Source: Bicyclus anynana (Eukaryota; Arthropoda; Insecta; Lepidoptera; Nymphalidae). Taken from it: a stretch of 64,000 bases of DNA. The notes below the pieces were generated by a model. That model did no database searches and was not told the DNA's origin. It was given only the letters and a program-made list of their open reading frames with translations. How positions within the stretch are numbered: position 1 is the stretch's first letter; each line of letters starts with the position of its first letter. Location of the stretch: assembly GCF_947172395.1 (NCBI RefSeq), contig NC_069105.1, positions 6,737,179-6,801,178 on the forward strand. The letters run 5' to 3'. Below, in pieces: positions 10,595 through 20,778 of this stretch. Both the position numbers and the translations under genes were made by a program.

Positions 10595-11010
10595 GTGGAC
10601 GCCTGCCATTAGACACTATCGTCACTTAGGAAAACAAATACGGGAAACGTGTGTATGCGGCCAGCCCAAGATGATCTCGGCTTGCGACTTGTCAGTGAAT
10701 AGTTATAAAACATTGTATCCACTGACCAAAGTTTTAAAGTTTCAAATATGCAACGAAATTTTACGTCTACGGCAAAAAATAACTCGGAAAACGGTCGAAT
10801 CTCAAAATCGAGAACAAATCAAATTCCGCGAGACAAAACCGGCGAGTCCTTTGATGTCGCCGCGGCAAGATACTCGGAAATCAATTTGGGTGGAAAATGG
10901 GTGGAAATCGAAAATTTAGAGCGACAACATCGCAAACGAGTTTTCGCAACTCGAGACTTTTGTGCGGCGACTTTCCATCTTCGGTTTTTGTGATTTTTTT
11001 TTGTATCTGT
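10595..11010. other. GC-richer island of unknown role
   Basis: Base composition rises against the surrounding AT-rich DNA and the sequence does not recur in the window. Two overlapping frames (10671-10919 and 10748-10993) are open for ~80 codons, but neither shows a recognisable motif. Translations rich in Lys, Ser and Arg could arise by chance. It could be a decayed exon, an enhancer or an unrecognised repeat. Confidence 0.35.
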
Positions 11011-11334
11011 GAAGGTGCGGTCATACCATCTAGGTCACAGAGGGTTTTTTGACGTGATAACGTCTTATATAATTCGATGAAGCCGGCTGCACATTCAAAA
11101 AAGATGACGTCATGCGTCGTTCCCTCGCTCTAGGGTTGCCAGCTTTTTTTATATGAAATAAAGTAAAATCTGGTCTATGAAGATTATTAAACAGTATTTT
11201 AGAAAAACGAACATTTTCTTTTGAAAAATGCAACATTTCCATCAGTATTTTCTTATATTCACGTTCAACTATCGTGAGTAAACCGATTTTACAGATAACC
11301 GATTTTTTTAACCAACTTTAAGAGTAAACTACCT

Positions 11335-11560
11335 TTTAGTTCAGTGGTTATTGTGTGGGCTTGGATCACAAGGTCCTGGGGTTGAGTTCTGGGTCGGGCT
11401 TTGAAATACAACTTTTCTTTCTTCTAAAAAAATCAGGATAAACTCTCAGTCCAAAGTTGGAAAAACAGTGGTGTTATACCCCAGTGCCTCGGAGAGTACT
11501 ATAGGCTTTCGGTCCTGGTTGTAATCATCTCATAGTGATCGTTAAACAGTCAATCATTAT
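11335..11560 (+). mobile_element. SINE-D (tRNA-headed) copy
   Basis: A-box-like TTCAGTGGTTATTGTGTGGG is followed by B-box-like GGGGTTGAGTTCTGGG, then a body with CCCAGTGCCTCGGAGAGTAC and CTTTCGGTCCTGGTTGTAAT. The reverse-oriented copy at 14430 shares head and body. Confidence 0.7.
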
Positions 11561-11575
11561 TAACCAATAATCATT

Positions 11576-11795
11576 ATTTTGACGGCCTCTTGTGGCGCTG
11601 TGGTATGCGCGATGTGTGGTAAGCGATTTAGAGTTCCAGTACGATGTCATGTAGAAACCGAAAGGGGTGTGGATTTTCATCCTCCTCCTAACAAGTTAGC
11701 CCGCTTCCATCTTATACTGCATCATCACTTACCATCAGGTGAGATTGTAGTCAAAGGCTAACTTGTAAATAATAAAATAATAAAAAAAACCCTGA
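11576..11795 (+). mobile_element. SINE-B copy with internal deletion
   Basis: The head GACGGCCTCTTGTGGCGCTG is followed after a deletion by AAGCGATTTAGAGTTCCAGT and the full 3' half. The end is AGATTGTAGTCAAAGGCTAA, CTTGTAAATAAT and an A-rich tail. SINE-B is the commonest family here (at least 16 copies or fragments). It has a GGCGCAGTGG A box and GGTTCGATCCC B box in intact copies. Confidence 0.85.
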
Positions 11796-12234
11796 ATTCA
11801 CCAACCCTCACTGAAGCAGCATGGTGGATCTAAACTGTATAATTTTAAATGCACTATTTTAAGGTAGGTTTGTAGTGGACTATTAAAATAGGGTAAAAAT
11901 TATCAGCAAACTTAACCTCAAGTGTGAACGCTCTCTTACTTTGGACAAATTTATGTTTACTTATATATTCCAAGTTAAATATTTGGAGGCAAATGTTTTA
12001 TATTTGTTGTAGAAGGCTTTAGATACACGGGAGAAGTTCCCCTTACACACATATTATCACTTGAAGTATCAAGGATGAAGCCTTTTGAAGCTATCTTTTT
12101 TTTATTTGATCTAACATTTGACTGCAATCAAATTTCTTCTTTAAGTTTAGAAGCATTTTGGAAACTACTGAAGCAGATATATAACTATATCTATAACTAA
12201 ATAAATAAATACCTATGGTTCATAAGGTGTAGTT

Positions 12235-12360
12235 CATTTTACTGTTTGTCAGCTCATGCTCCTACCATAGGTACTGTAGTCAATTATGGAGTTTGGACCG
12301 TGCTGGCTTTGGCAGGTAGCAGGTTTTAAGGATCCAGACCCTCAACCGTCTAAGTATAAA
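12235..12360 (+). repeat. Dispersed repeat U2 copy
   Basis: It contains CATGCTCCTACCATAGGTAC, TCAATTATGGAGTTTGGACC and GGATCCAGACCCTCAA. Related pieces occur at 27800-27841 with 34573-34635, and in reverse at 34985-35060. No coding capacity or terminal structure was seen. Confidence 0.55.
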
Positions 12361-12860
12361 GTATAGTTTTTTTTTTTATTTTTATCACCATAATATGAGT
12401 GAGGTAGCTTTGAAAATTACGCAACACAAGAAAGCTATCGACGACAAACTGAGTTTGTACTCGCTTATATATTAATACATACAAGAAAATCTTTAAAGTA
12501 CATTTTTCTGTTACATCTACTAAATAAATATAGTTAAATACACAAGTAAATTACTCTACTAAATATAGAACTACCCTTAAGCATAAGAAACATGTTTAAG
12601 AAGTAATAAATTGCACGAGTGGATTTTAACATTCAAGGCTTAAAGCGGCCCGAGCCTCGCAAGGTGGCTGGATGATAGAAAATTTATAAAGCAACAAACA
12701 AGATTTCCCTCCGAACTCGAACTAGTACATCTTCCTGAGAGATTCTGTAAGAGGATTGTTTTAAAGTTTTGTATTTTATGATTTCCTTACTGAATGTTGT
12801 TTTGCTTAAAAGAGGAGTTGATTTTCCTTAAAACTCTCAGTAGCAAATGAAAGGACTGGA
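12361..12860. other. AT-rich spacer
   Basis: A T-run and assorted short frames are present. No family or gene was recognised. Confidence 0.4.
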
Positions 12861-12864
12861 TAGC

Positions 12865-13440
12865 GTATTATAGTAAGGGAGCCCGGTGTGCTATATTTGC
12901 AGTTACTAAAGCATCTTGAGGACCGGTTAGATTTGGTAGGTAAAATAATAGGAAGAATAAATGTTTATATACCTTTTTCGTTTACAGCGGTGGGGGAAAA
13001 CTACAGACTTAAAAGACAAATTTTATTACTTCGGCTATTACTGAAATCGCCAGAAAATATTAGCGATTAATTGGGGGATTATTTCCTTCGAAATAGAAAA
13101 AAAATAACTGCGCTCGTGGTTTGAGAACCGAAATACAAGGGTATTATTTTGAAACTTTGGAACTTTTCCATTCCCCAACGTTACACTCAAATCGATAGAT
13201 TTTCGAAATGCACATCTTTTAGCTATTAACTAACCCACTTTATTCTTATCTGACATGCTAGTTGAGTATTTCTGAAGTTAGTTTTTTTTTGTTGCCCTAA
13301 TCTTACTCACCAATGTGAAGGGCTTATACTTGGTGGTAGTACCGAACAACGTGCAAGGTATACTCTCTTATGTTCATCTACCGCACTCGTGTAACTCCAT
13401 AAATCCCCTCTTCAGCTCTCCTACTATTAAGTTGTAGACA
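12865..13440 (-). repeat. Dispersed repeat U1, uninterrupted copy
   Basis: Read in reverse, 12949-13440 aligns by eye with 55855-56676. The shared blocks include AGTAAGGGAGC or its complement, the GTATTTCTGAAGTTAGTTTT block (13266), the CTGCGCTCG block (13110) and the TACCTTTTTCGTTTACAGCG block (12970). The 55.9-kb copy carries two insertions that are absent here, so this copy records the empty site. Partial divergent copies lie at 15330 and 15880. The class is unknown, and no protein-coding potential is seen. Confidence 0.6.
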
Positions 13441-13785
13441 GGGACATTGTCATTATATTCTTTCTGCTAAGTAAAACATAAATTCATGACCACAATGCTC
13501 AAAAATTGTGAATGATAAGTATATGGTCGGATGAGGAATACTTTGTTAAATAAAAACAAAAACACAAGCTAAAAGCCGATTATTAGATAATAGATTTCAG
13601 ACATCTAAAAATCAAGTGATAAACTTGTAATTAAAAAAAATGCACACATTATTCGTGAGTGCCTTAGGATATGTTTTATCTCTTCGTTTGAGTTTAGAAA
13701 CTATGCAGGGGGTCGGCTAGTTTGAACTAAACAAATTTGTATTGATTTGATTTTTACTACAGAAACCTAGAGCTAGGAGCAGTGG
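13441..13785. other. Spacer, nothing recognised
   Basis: No repeat match and no motif-bearing frame was found. Confidence 0.4.
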
Positions 13786-14036
13786 CAGAAGGCTTCGAAC
13801 AATGATGAACAGAAGAGAGGAAAGGAAGGAGACAGAACAAAAGAGAGAGAGAGAGTAAAAGAAAACAGACAGAACAAAAGAGAGTGAAAAAAAGTAACAG
13901 GAAGGTCAGCGCGCTGATCACGGAGTACACGGGAGTTTATTTTTAGTCCGTACAAGCCGGACATGCCCTGGCGACTAGCCGGCAGAAGTCTGGAGGGATT
14001 TCTTTTCCTCCCCGACAAAAAAAAAAGAAAAAAGGT
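13786..14036. repeat. Purine-rich tract followed by a GC-rich unit
   Basis: Positions 13795-13905 are almost entirely purine on the plus strand (AGAGAGAGAG-type runs, with AGACAGAACAAAAGAGAG occurring twice). They are followed by a GC-rich block containing AAGCCGGACATGCCCTGGCG and CCGGCAGAAGTCTGGAGGG and then an A-run. The GC-rich block ending in poly-A suggests a short retroposon. The family was not recognised. Confidence 0.4.
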
Positions 14037-14099
14037 AGGTACCGAATTTGTAAAAAAAAATTAACCGTATAGAATAGAAGTGCTGATGCTTAAGAGCAA

Positions 14100-14370
14100 A
14101 TCACTTGATCAAACTGTTACCGAGATCTCGTTGGGCTTAGCCTTACGAAAGCTGTCACTAAAAGCACTTGAGAGGTGATTAAACCGGACGCATTCAATCA
14201 GAGAAATCCGTATCAATCGGCCAAAAATAGTCGCCCACTAAAAGCCCTACTGCCGATTAGAGTGTCGATTAAGTTCCTTTTGTCCAACGTAGGGTTGTGC
14301 CAAATCAATAAATCAATATCGAGTTATTTTTGTCAACTTATTTTGACTGCCAACCACATACACCTATAAC
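14100..14370. other. Non-repetitive island
   Basis: This sequence does not recur in the window and has a moderate GC rise. The 64-codon frame at 14175 has no motif. I cannot assign a function. Confidence 0.3.
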
Positions 14371-14429
14371 AGTGAGAATATGGAGCTTATACCCATCAAT
14401 CCAATGTGGGCTAGCAGGCTTATTATAAA

Positions 14430-14640
14430 ATTACTCTTGTAATGATTACTATCAGATGCTTATGATATAAACGGGACCGAAGGCTTAACGTGCTTTTCGT
14501 CGTTCTTCTAACTAAAAGTTTCATGAAAGGAAGAAAAACCCAGTTTTTCACAGCTCGACTCGGGACTCTAACCCAGGTTTTTGATCTGGAGCCACATACG
14601 CTAACAAGTGGACCAATGAGCAGAGACCAAATTATATTAT
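14430..14640 (-). mobile_element. SINE-D copy
   Basis: On the minus strand it has CATTGGTCCACTTGTTAGCG, the B box GGGTTAGAGTCCCG, then a body with AAGCACGTTAAGCC and TTCGGTCCCG. It is the same family as 11335. Confidence 0.7.
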
Positions 14641-15325
14641 ATTATCATTAGATCTCTCGCTTTTTTTCTCTCTCTTTTTGGGGCGTATGGGCGTACTTTT
14701 GCCACTCTTCATCGTTTGACAGCATGCCAGTGATAAGGTTGCCTATAATATTCCATAATATGAATAAGCAACGCATAAGCAAAATTTCTGTTTGATTGAC
14801 AACAGAAATTAAACCAATGTAAAACTGTTATAATTATTTAATAAATGACACTAATTTGGACTTCGTAAACGGTTCATTAATTAAATCTGCGGCCAGCAAT
14901 GTATGAAAAATGGTTGGTATTATTTTCACAACATTGACAACCCTACACAAAGTACAACGGGACGCACAAATTGTTTCAGCAGCAATTCTTTTTGACTATT
15001 TCCTTAGAATCCATTTAACATTAGCGCTCTCGTGAAACTCGGAAAGTCCACTTTTTATTCAAAAACATTTACTTAAATAAACTTCCTCCAGAGGTAAATT
15101 AAATGTCGTCAAATATTTGTACATGTTCACAGCGGAAATTCGTAGCAGGTTCGTGAGGGAGCGTATATTTGGGCAAATATTTGTTGCATATTTCTCTGGG
15201 TGGATTCAAATTTGTTGTAGTGTCTTGCGCAAATAATTTTGTATACGTATGAGTACTTTATACTCGTACTTCATACAAGTCTACTCTACTAGTATTAAGT
15301 AAGTCTAGTCATAGTCTGTTGACGG
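14641..15325. other. AT-rich spacer
   Basis: There is a pyrimidine-rich patch near 14660-14690. Nothing else was recognised. Confidence 0.4.
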
Positions 15326-15329
15326 AAGT

Positions 15330-15460
15330 AGTAGTAAGGGAGCCTAAAACGGGATTTTTGGATTTATTTGAGCACGGCAGATGAACATATAGGACTTTGC
15401 CGTTGTCAAGTACCTCCACAAAGAATGAACCCTCGATATAAATACGTTTAGGGCGTCTAA
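15330..15460 (+). repeat. Divergent fragment of repeat U1
   Basis: It shares AGTAAGGGAGCC, GGGATTTTTGGATTTATTTG, GCACGGCAGATGAAC and GTACCTCCACAAAG with U1. Another weaker copy lies at about 15885-15990 (AGAGCCGATGAGGGGATTTA, AGCGCGGTAG, TTAAGTACTTCCAAG). Confidence 0.5.
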
Positions 15461-16105
15461 ATAAACTACACAAATACATCAATAAGGCTAAGGTGGGTTT
15501 GTTATTAGCTAAAAATTAAGAATATTCTCTTTTTTAAATCAGTTAATTTTAGTCGAGTTTTGGATTTACAAACTGTGTCTATAGATTTATAAATTGACCA
15601 CATATAAACGGGCTTTGAAGTTTAAAAAGTTACGATCTAAGTGTTCGCAATATACTGGTACCGCCAATACAATATCCAGCGCATGTTATTGGTACATCGA
15701 TACCGGTTAGATTCCCTCGGGAAATTCCTATATAGACCGGGATACAGGATCGTTGTTCAGCCGGTTTACTGATCCGACTAGGCATCTAGCGCTGCAATAA
15801 AACAGCCAATATCCAGTACCTTAAAGGTTTTATTAACTTGCTCTGAATGACAATTTTAAGCTTTTTTTTGATTTGTAAGGGGTGTTTCGAAATAGTAGAA
15901 GAGCCGATGAGGGGATTTAGGATGTACTCAAGCGCGGTAGCATAAGTGATATCATGTATGTTGTTAAGTACTTCCAAGTATAGGTCCTTAATATTAGTGG
16001 GTATTTGGGGCTATATTTACCTACATTTAAAATTTCTCAGTGTTTAAAGACGAAAGTTTTTGAACGATAGCAATGTCCGTTTCCCGTAGATACGTCGCCT
16101 AACTC
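15461..16105. other. Spacer with only the weak U1 fragment noted above
   Basis: There is no gene. The 63-codon minus-strand frame at 15786-15977 partly overlaps the decayed U1 fragment and has no motif. Confidence 0.4.
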
Positions 16106-16107
16106 TA

Positions 16108-16245
16108 CCAATATTATAAAGATGGAATGTTTGTGGTTATTATAGGGGTAACCTCTGGATCTACTGAACCGATTAACGAAAAACATTTTTTACCACTAGA
16201 AAGCCGCGTTATTTGAAACGGTAACTACCGCGGGAGAAAACGCCG
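16108..16245 (-). mobile_element. RP-R variant fragment
   Basis: It contains CAATATTATAAAGATGGAAT, TTTTTTACCACTAGAAAGCC and CGGGAGAAAACGCCGCAG. It is the same subtype as 1745 and 45460. Confidence 0.6.
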
Positions 16246-16636
16246 CAGCTTTCTCACTGCGAAATTGCAACGTAGCAACGCACTAATAGGGTATCGATAT
16301 AAGAAACATTTAAGCGAAATCTTGCTAAATAGCCGTTTCAATAGCGATATAATTCCTGCGTAGACATATGGAAATTGATGGAGCATTAATACGTCAGTAA
16401 TTTGGAGCCCCATCTATTATTGTTCGGTCGCTGACACCTCCCAAGTGTGGAATGATTCATGGCTTCGCGACCGCTGACTTACACCATTGATTGATTGGCG
16501 CGCTGTTACAGTTCGCCGGTGTTAGATGACGTCACCTTGACATATGTCCAACCTCATTATCAGTAACTTTAATGAGACTATAGACCTAAGAATCCTATCA
16601 AGAAATAATAAGATTACTTTGCGTACATATCTTACA
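16246..16636. other. Spacer, nothing recognised
   Basis: The 62-codon minus-strand frame at 16225-16413 has no motif. The rest has no repeat match. Confidence 0.4.
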
Positions 16637-16639
16637 AAT

Positions 16640-16702
16640 GCTTGTAGGACATAGGCCTTTTGTAGGGATATCCAAACATCACGATACTGAGCCATCTGCA
16701 TG
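16640..16702 (-). mobile_element. RTE-like LINE 3' terminal fragment, reversed
   Basis: It reads GGACATAGGCCTTTTGTAGG and CAAACATCACGATACTGAGCC, the reverse of the RTE-like 3' end at 45900-46000. It abuts a plus-strand piece of the same family, giving a head-to-head junction. Confidence 0.65.
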
Positions 16703-16998
16703 GTCGCTAACTATAGGCCTCATAAGAAAACTCAGAGTCACACAACGGGCGACGGAACGAGCTATGCTAGGAGTATCTCTGCGTGATCGAATCAGATCAG
16801 ACATGAGGAGATTCGCAGAAGAACTAAAGTCACCGACATAGCTCAACGTGTTACGAAGCTGAAGTGGCAATGAGCGGAGCACATAGTTTGAAGAGCCGAT
16901 GGCCGTTGGTGTCCCAAGGTGCTGGAATGGTGACCCCGCACTAGTGTTGGTTGACCCCTCCAGGTGGACTGACGACATCAAGCGATTCTCTGGATGCT
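16703..16998 (+). pseudogene. RTE-like RT C-terminal remnant
   Basis: The plus strand encodes a segment reading LRVTQRATERAMLGVSLRDR and then RS-MRR, followed by a stop and further decayed coding. That includes a GPKVLEW-like region in another frame and a GRWTDDIKR-like end. This matches the C-terminal part of RTE-type ORF2 proteins as seen across arthropods. Stops and frameshifts make it a dead fragment. Confidence 0.7.
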
Positions 16999-17041
16999 TT
17001 ACTAATATTATTTAGATAATGGTGATAATTCCCACAGTCGT

Positions 17042-17150
17042 AGAAATTCGCTGGATGCAGGCGGCTCAGGATCGTGATGTTTGGAAGTCCCTACAAAAGG
17101 CCTGTCTTGCAGTGGACGTGGTGGATATGATGATGATGATGATGATGAAT
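17042..17150 (+). mobile_element. RTE-like LINE 3' end with GAT tail
   Basis: It encodes IRWMQAAQDRDVWKSLQKA and ends in a (GATGAT)n tail at 17127-17150. The middle is slightly deleted compared with 45900-46010. Confidence 0.75.
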
Positions 17151-17352
17151 GAAGATAATAAAATATATAAACAACTGGCAAAAGATAAAAGCTTTCTGGG
17201 CAAGTTGGTGGTATCACTATACAGTACACTTTTCTGAAGAACGAGGTTGAACATACCGCTCGAGGCACTCCTACCAAAGCACGATAGCCCGCCAAAGAGA
17301 ATATTGTATACATTTTATGAATCTGGAGCGACATATTCTTCCAAATTTAAAA

Positions 17353-17528
17353 CTTCCGTAACTCCAAGGTTAAATGTCCGGACATACATCCGAGAGAATC
17401 AGGGTTCAATTCCCGTCTGAGGGACTATTTTGGTACTCATACTTAACAACAGTTGACAGTGGGTCATATTAATTGATGACCTAGACTCGAACCCACATAA
17501 TATTTAACGATGTTAACTACTACTCGAC
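17353..17528. mobile_element. Two tRNA-like heads in opposite orientation
   Basis: The plus strand has a B-box-like GGGTTCAATTCCCG at ~17402. The minus strand has CCTCAATGGTCGAGTAGTAG followed by GGGTTCGAGTCTAGG (17470-17525). Both look like SINE relics. Neither forms an evident full cloverleaf. Confidence 0.4.
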
Positions 17529-17554
17529 CATTGAGGAACAATTATATAAAACTA

Positions 17555-17770
17555 GCGGACGCCCGCGACTTCGTCCGCAGTGAAAAACTAAAAAACTGTA
17601 ACTCTAAAAATGATGGAATTTCAATACAAATTTTCAACACCTTCTATTTATGCTTTGCTCCAAGTCCCATTTACCATTAAAAGAAAAATTCATCTTGAAC
17701 GGTTTAGCCGTTTAGCCGTGTAAAGGTAACAGACAAATAGACAAACTTACTCGCATTTATAATATTAATT
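17555..17770 (+). mobile_element. RP-S copy
   Basis: It starts ACTAGCGGACGCCCGCGACT and ends CGCATTTATAATATTAATTA. The interior is a subtype with the TGAACGGTTTAGCCGTTTAG core. Confidence 0.75.
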
Positions 17771-17811
17771 AATAATTATTATTTATAATTTATAGATTTA
17801 TCGATTGTAAA

Positions 17812-17884
17812 GTCAAAGTCTAAGTTAAAAATAATTTATTTCAATTAAGCTTAGTCTACACCCACTTTCGAAAAGTCAGGTAAC
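17812..17884 (-). mobile_element. LINE-H type 3' end fragment
   Basis: In reverse it shows AAGTGGGTGTAGACTAAGC, AATTGAAATAAATTATTTTT and a TTAGACTTTGACTTT tail. It is a decayed version of the LINE-H 3' terminus. Confidence 0.6.
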
Positions 17885-18465
17885 AAAATTATTAGACAAT
17901 GGTAATGATAATAATCGAAAACTTAAAATTAAAGTTCGAGAAGAGCCCGCAACAAACTCAGCAGGGAAAATATAGTAAGTAGCATATTAAAAACTAAACA
18001 CATTAAAACTAAACTGAATAAACCACAATATCAAGTTTCAAGTTCGAGAACAGTTCAATAGTTCCTAAAATTAGTTTCTGTTTCAAACAACCAATGTAAA
18101 ACAATGTCCGCTTCCTACTAGTAAATATAACGATATATAACATACACGTATATTAATAAACACCAACCAATTCTCGCTACGTTCATGATTTTTTTTTGTA
18201 AAAAAAGTATTTTATTAAATAATTTGTTGTGTTTCCTGAGAAAGGACACTCGTATAAGTTTTAACGCGAGAAATATCTCCAGCAAAAGTTATTTGTGTAT
18301 TTTAAAATAGGCAATGTTTTACGGAATCAAAATATCTCAGCTGAACTTAGAACGTTTAGCCTCAAATACCTGTAACTAACCCTTCTAACGAAGGTTATAA
18401 GCATGGTAAGAACTACCCCAGACTAGCTAATAAAGACACATCTACCGAAAGTAATATAGAATATT
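17885..18465. other. AT-rich spacer
   Basis: No gene or known repeat was found. Confidence 0.4.
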
Positions 18466-18896
18466 AGGCTACATAACGACCATTATCGAAATTCTTTTGA
18501 CAAAGTTACAACATTAAGTTAAGCTAGCGTGTTCTGGGCGCGCGTCGCAAGCAGATATTGGAGCATAAATTCCGCCTGAATACATTATTACACGCGTTCT
18601 ACGTACTCCGCCGCGTTCTATCATTGGAATGTACTTTGGGTTAGTTTGAATATGTTTTATATTAGTTAGCTTTTGTTTCTTTTTTACTAGTTTTTTGGTA
18701 TTATTTGACTACTCCTGTTCGTATTTATAATACACGTATCTTTGTGTCAGTAAGATTATAACCTCCTCTCCTAATCGGACAGTGTTGGCAAGTCATTCTT
18801 TCCATTAAGGTGTTATTTATTGTTTTTTAGTCACACAATAAATAAATAATTAAAGAAAACTTACATATAACTTAGTCTACAAAAATGGACATTAAA
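18466..18896. repeat. Tandem duplication, unit 1 (431 bp)
   Basis: The unit starts AGGCTACATAACGACC and is directly followed by unit 2, which starts AGGCTACATAACAACC. Positions 18466-18738 match 18897-19168 with about a dozen differences. Beyond that, homology continues only in scraps (TAAGATT, GGCAAGTCAT). The well-kept block includes GGGCGCGCGTCGCAAGCAG and CTCCGCCGCGTTCTATCATT, unusually GC-rich for this window. No reading frame spans it. Confidence 0.85.
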
Positions 18897-19290
18897 AGGC
18901 TACATAACAACCATCATCGCAATTCTTTTGACAAAGTTACAACATTAAGTTAAGCTAGCATGTTCTGGGCGCGCGTCGCAAGCAGATATTGGAGCATAAA
19001 CTCCGCCTGAATACATTATTACACGCGTTCTACGTACTCCGCCGCGTTCTATCATTGGAATGTACTTTGGGTTAGTTTGAATATGTTTTATATAGGTTAG
19101 CTTTTGTTTCTTTTTTACTAGTTTTTCATGTTATTTGACTACCCCTGTTCGTATTTATGATACACATACCATGGGTAAGATTCCTCTTGAACGCTAAATT
19201 TCAACCTCTTCTTTTGCTCATCAGACTGTTTGGCAAGTCATGTTATTTTTTAATGAAACAATAAGATAGTGAAAGAAAAGTGTCACTAAG
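18897..19290. repeat. Tandem duplication, unit 2
   Basis: This is the second copy of the 431-bp unit. The first ~270 bp are ~95% identical to unit 1 by eye count. The distal ~120 bp (after 19169) are heavily diverged. The right end is approximate because the similarity fades. Confidence 0.8.
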
Positions 19291-19360
19291 GCTACAGGCT
19301 GGTTAAGCGTGAGCCCAAAAGTTGGAAACACGTCATTGTTATATTTATTTTAAGCAACCC

Positions 19361-19428
19361 TTCAGCCCCCCCACTTTCCCCCAACTAATTGTGATCATTT
19401 TGGAGGGGGCGGGGGTTAAATGAAGGCC
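19361..19428. repeat. Small GC-rich foldback
   Basis: CCTTCAGCCCCCCCACTTTC on the left pairs imperfectly with GGAGGGGGCGGGGG...GAAGG on the right. C-rich and G-rich arms stand out in AT-rich DNA. It may be a MITE core or simply a structured tract. Confidence 0.45.
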
Positions 19429-19429
19429 C

Positions 19430-19900
19430 ATTAAGGCACACATGCCCAAAGAGGCAATTAAAAATCTTCACCACTATTCATTTATGACAAAACTCGACCA
19501 AGGATATCGCATCAGGCCAACGAAGCAGATCATTATAATTATAATGAACAAGACTCATTTTATTAGGCTCTCCATTCAATCAATCAACAGGGCAGATAAT
19601 ATTGACGCGTATCTATAAATCATGTCAGCGTGGAATATGTCGGCGCCGTAATAAAATGAATGGCCCCGCAGTAATCAGTGACGCGGCTTTATCTTAAATG
19701 GACTGAGGGAATGATGATGGCTTCCCTTTCAACGGATGAGCCCGTGTATAGAATAACTTCCTATATACAGCAAGATTGCAGATGAAGTAAGTTGGTATAT
19801 TAGGCAAGATTGTAGATGAAATAAAATGGTATATAAGCTAAGATTCAGAATGAAAGAAGGTTTTATATCTTATAGTAGTAGGTACATAGGATTTGTATTA
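19430..19900. other. Non-repetitive spacer with a GC-richer core at 19600-19750
   Basis: The core (CGGCGCCGTAATAAAATGAA, CCCCGCAGTAATCAGTGACG) does not recur in the window and is not open for translation. It could be a regulatory sequence, but nothing here proves it. Confidence 0.3.
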
Positions 19901-19902
19901 TT

Positions 19903-20070
19903 ATAGACGTGATAGCCTAGTGGATGTAACCTCTACCTTCGATTCGGAGGGCGTAGGTTCGAATCCGATCCTGAGCATATCGGCTACTTTTCAGTCATGT
20001 TATTAATTTTTAGAAATTAAATACCACGTGTTTCAAACGGTGAAGGAAAAACATCGTCGTGAGGGACAAA
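19903..20070 (+). mobile_element. SINE-A, 3'-truncated
   Basis: It has GACGTGATAGCCTAGTGGAT, the B box GGTTCGAATCC, the body to ACGTGTTTCAAACGGTGAAG, then GAAAAACATCGTCGTGAGG. After this the family sequence stops and a SINE-B fragment begins. Confidence 0.8.
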
Positions 20071-20097
20071 AGTGTGAGAGACAAAAACACCGCAAAA

Positions 20098-20250
20098 TTA
20101 TTAAGCGTTCCGGTACGATGTCGTGTAGAAACCAGAAGGAGTGTGGAGTTTCATCCTCCTCCTAACAAGTTAGCCCGCTTCCATCTTAAACTGCATCATC
20201 ACTTACCATCAGGTGAGATTGTAGTCAAGGGCTAACATGTAAAGAATGAA
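20098..20250 (+). mobile_element. SINE-B 3' half
   Basis: It runs from TAAGCGTTCCGGTACGATG through CTCCTCCTAACAAGTTAGCC to AAGGGCTAACATGTAAAG and an A-run. The tRNA head is missing. Confidence 0.8.
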
Positions 20251-20677
20251 AAAAAAAATAGTGTACCTTTATTTGTAACTCCCTTGCATCGCAACTACAG
20301 AACATATTTAGCTAAAATTTGTATTGAAATGACGAATAATAGATTACTTTTTATCCCAACGAAATACAAGATTTGTGAAAATTAAATTTTATGCGAACAA
20401 AGACGCGGGCTTTGGCTTGTAATTAATAAAATACACTAGGCATAGTGTTGTTTTAATTAAATTGATGTTTCCGTGAAACGTAGGCCGCCGTCGCATTTAT
20501 GAGCTGCCATTTTTTCTGCAAAGTAACACTACGTAAATGAAAAGTGGGTAATTACCAAATGGCTTCTCTGTTCTATGTACAGGATTGTATGAGTTCTATG
20601 TACAACTTGCTGTTGCCTTGGTGTATATGCCGCGATATGTAACTGAATCTATGTCGAATAAGTAATAACTTTTCGTC
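20251..20677. other. Spacer between SINE-B fragments
   Basis: GTAGGCCGCCGTCGCATTTA near 20481 and a GGGTAATTACC word near 20547 are the only distinctive sequences. No gene was found. Confidence 0.35.
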
Positions 20678-20778
20678 GTCCTCCTAACAAGTTAGCCCGC
20701 TTCCATCTTTGATTGCATCATCACTTACCATCAGATGATATTGTAGTCAGGGGCTAACTTGTAAAGAATAAAAAAAAT
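20678..20778 (+). mobile_element. SINE-B 3' end fragment
   Basis: It has GTCCTCCTAACAAGTTAGCC, the family end GGGGCTAACTTGTAAAGAAT and an A-run. Confidence 0.8.

Noticed and set aside
10671..10993. Host gene exon in two overlapping frames
   Set aside because: No recognisable domain, no evident splice context, and two frames are equally open. Kept only as an unexplained island.
16679..17334. Frames of 100 and 108 codons on the minus strand
   Set aside because: They run antisense through RTE-like LINE fragments and a GAT-repeat tail.
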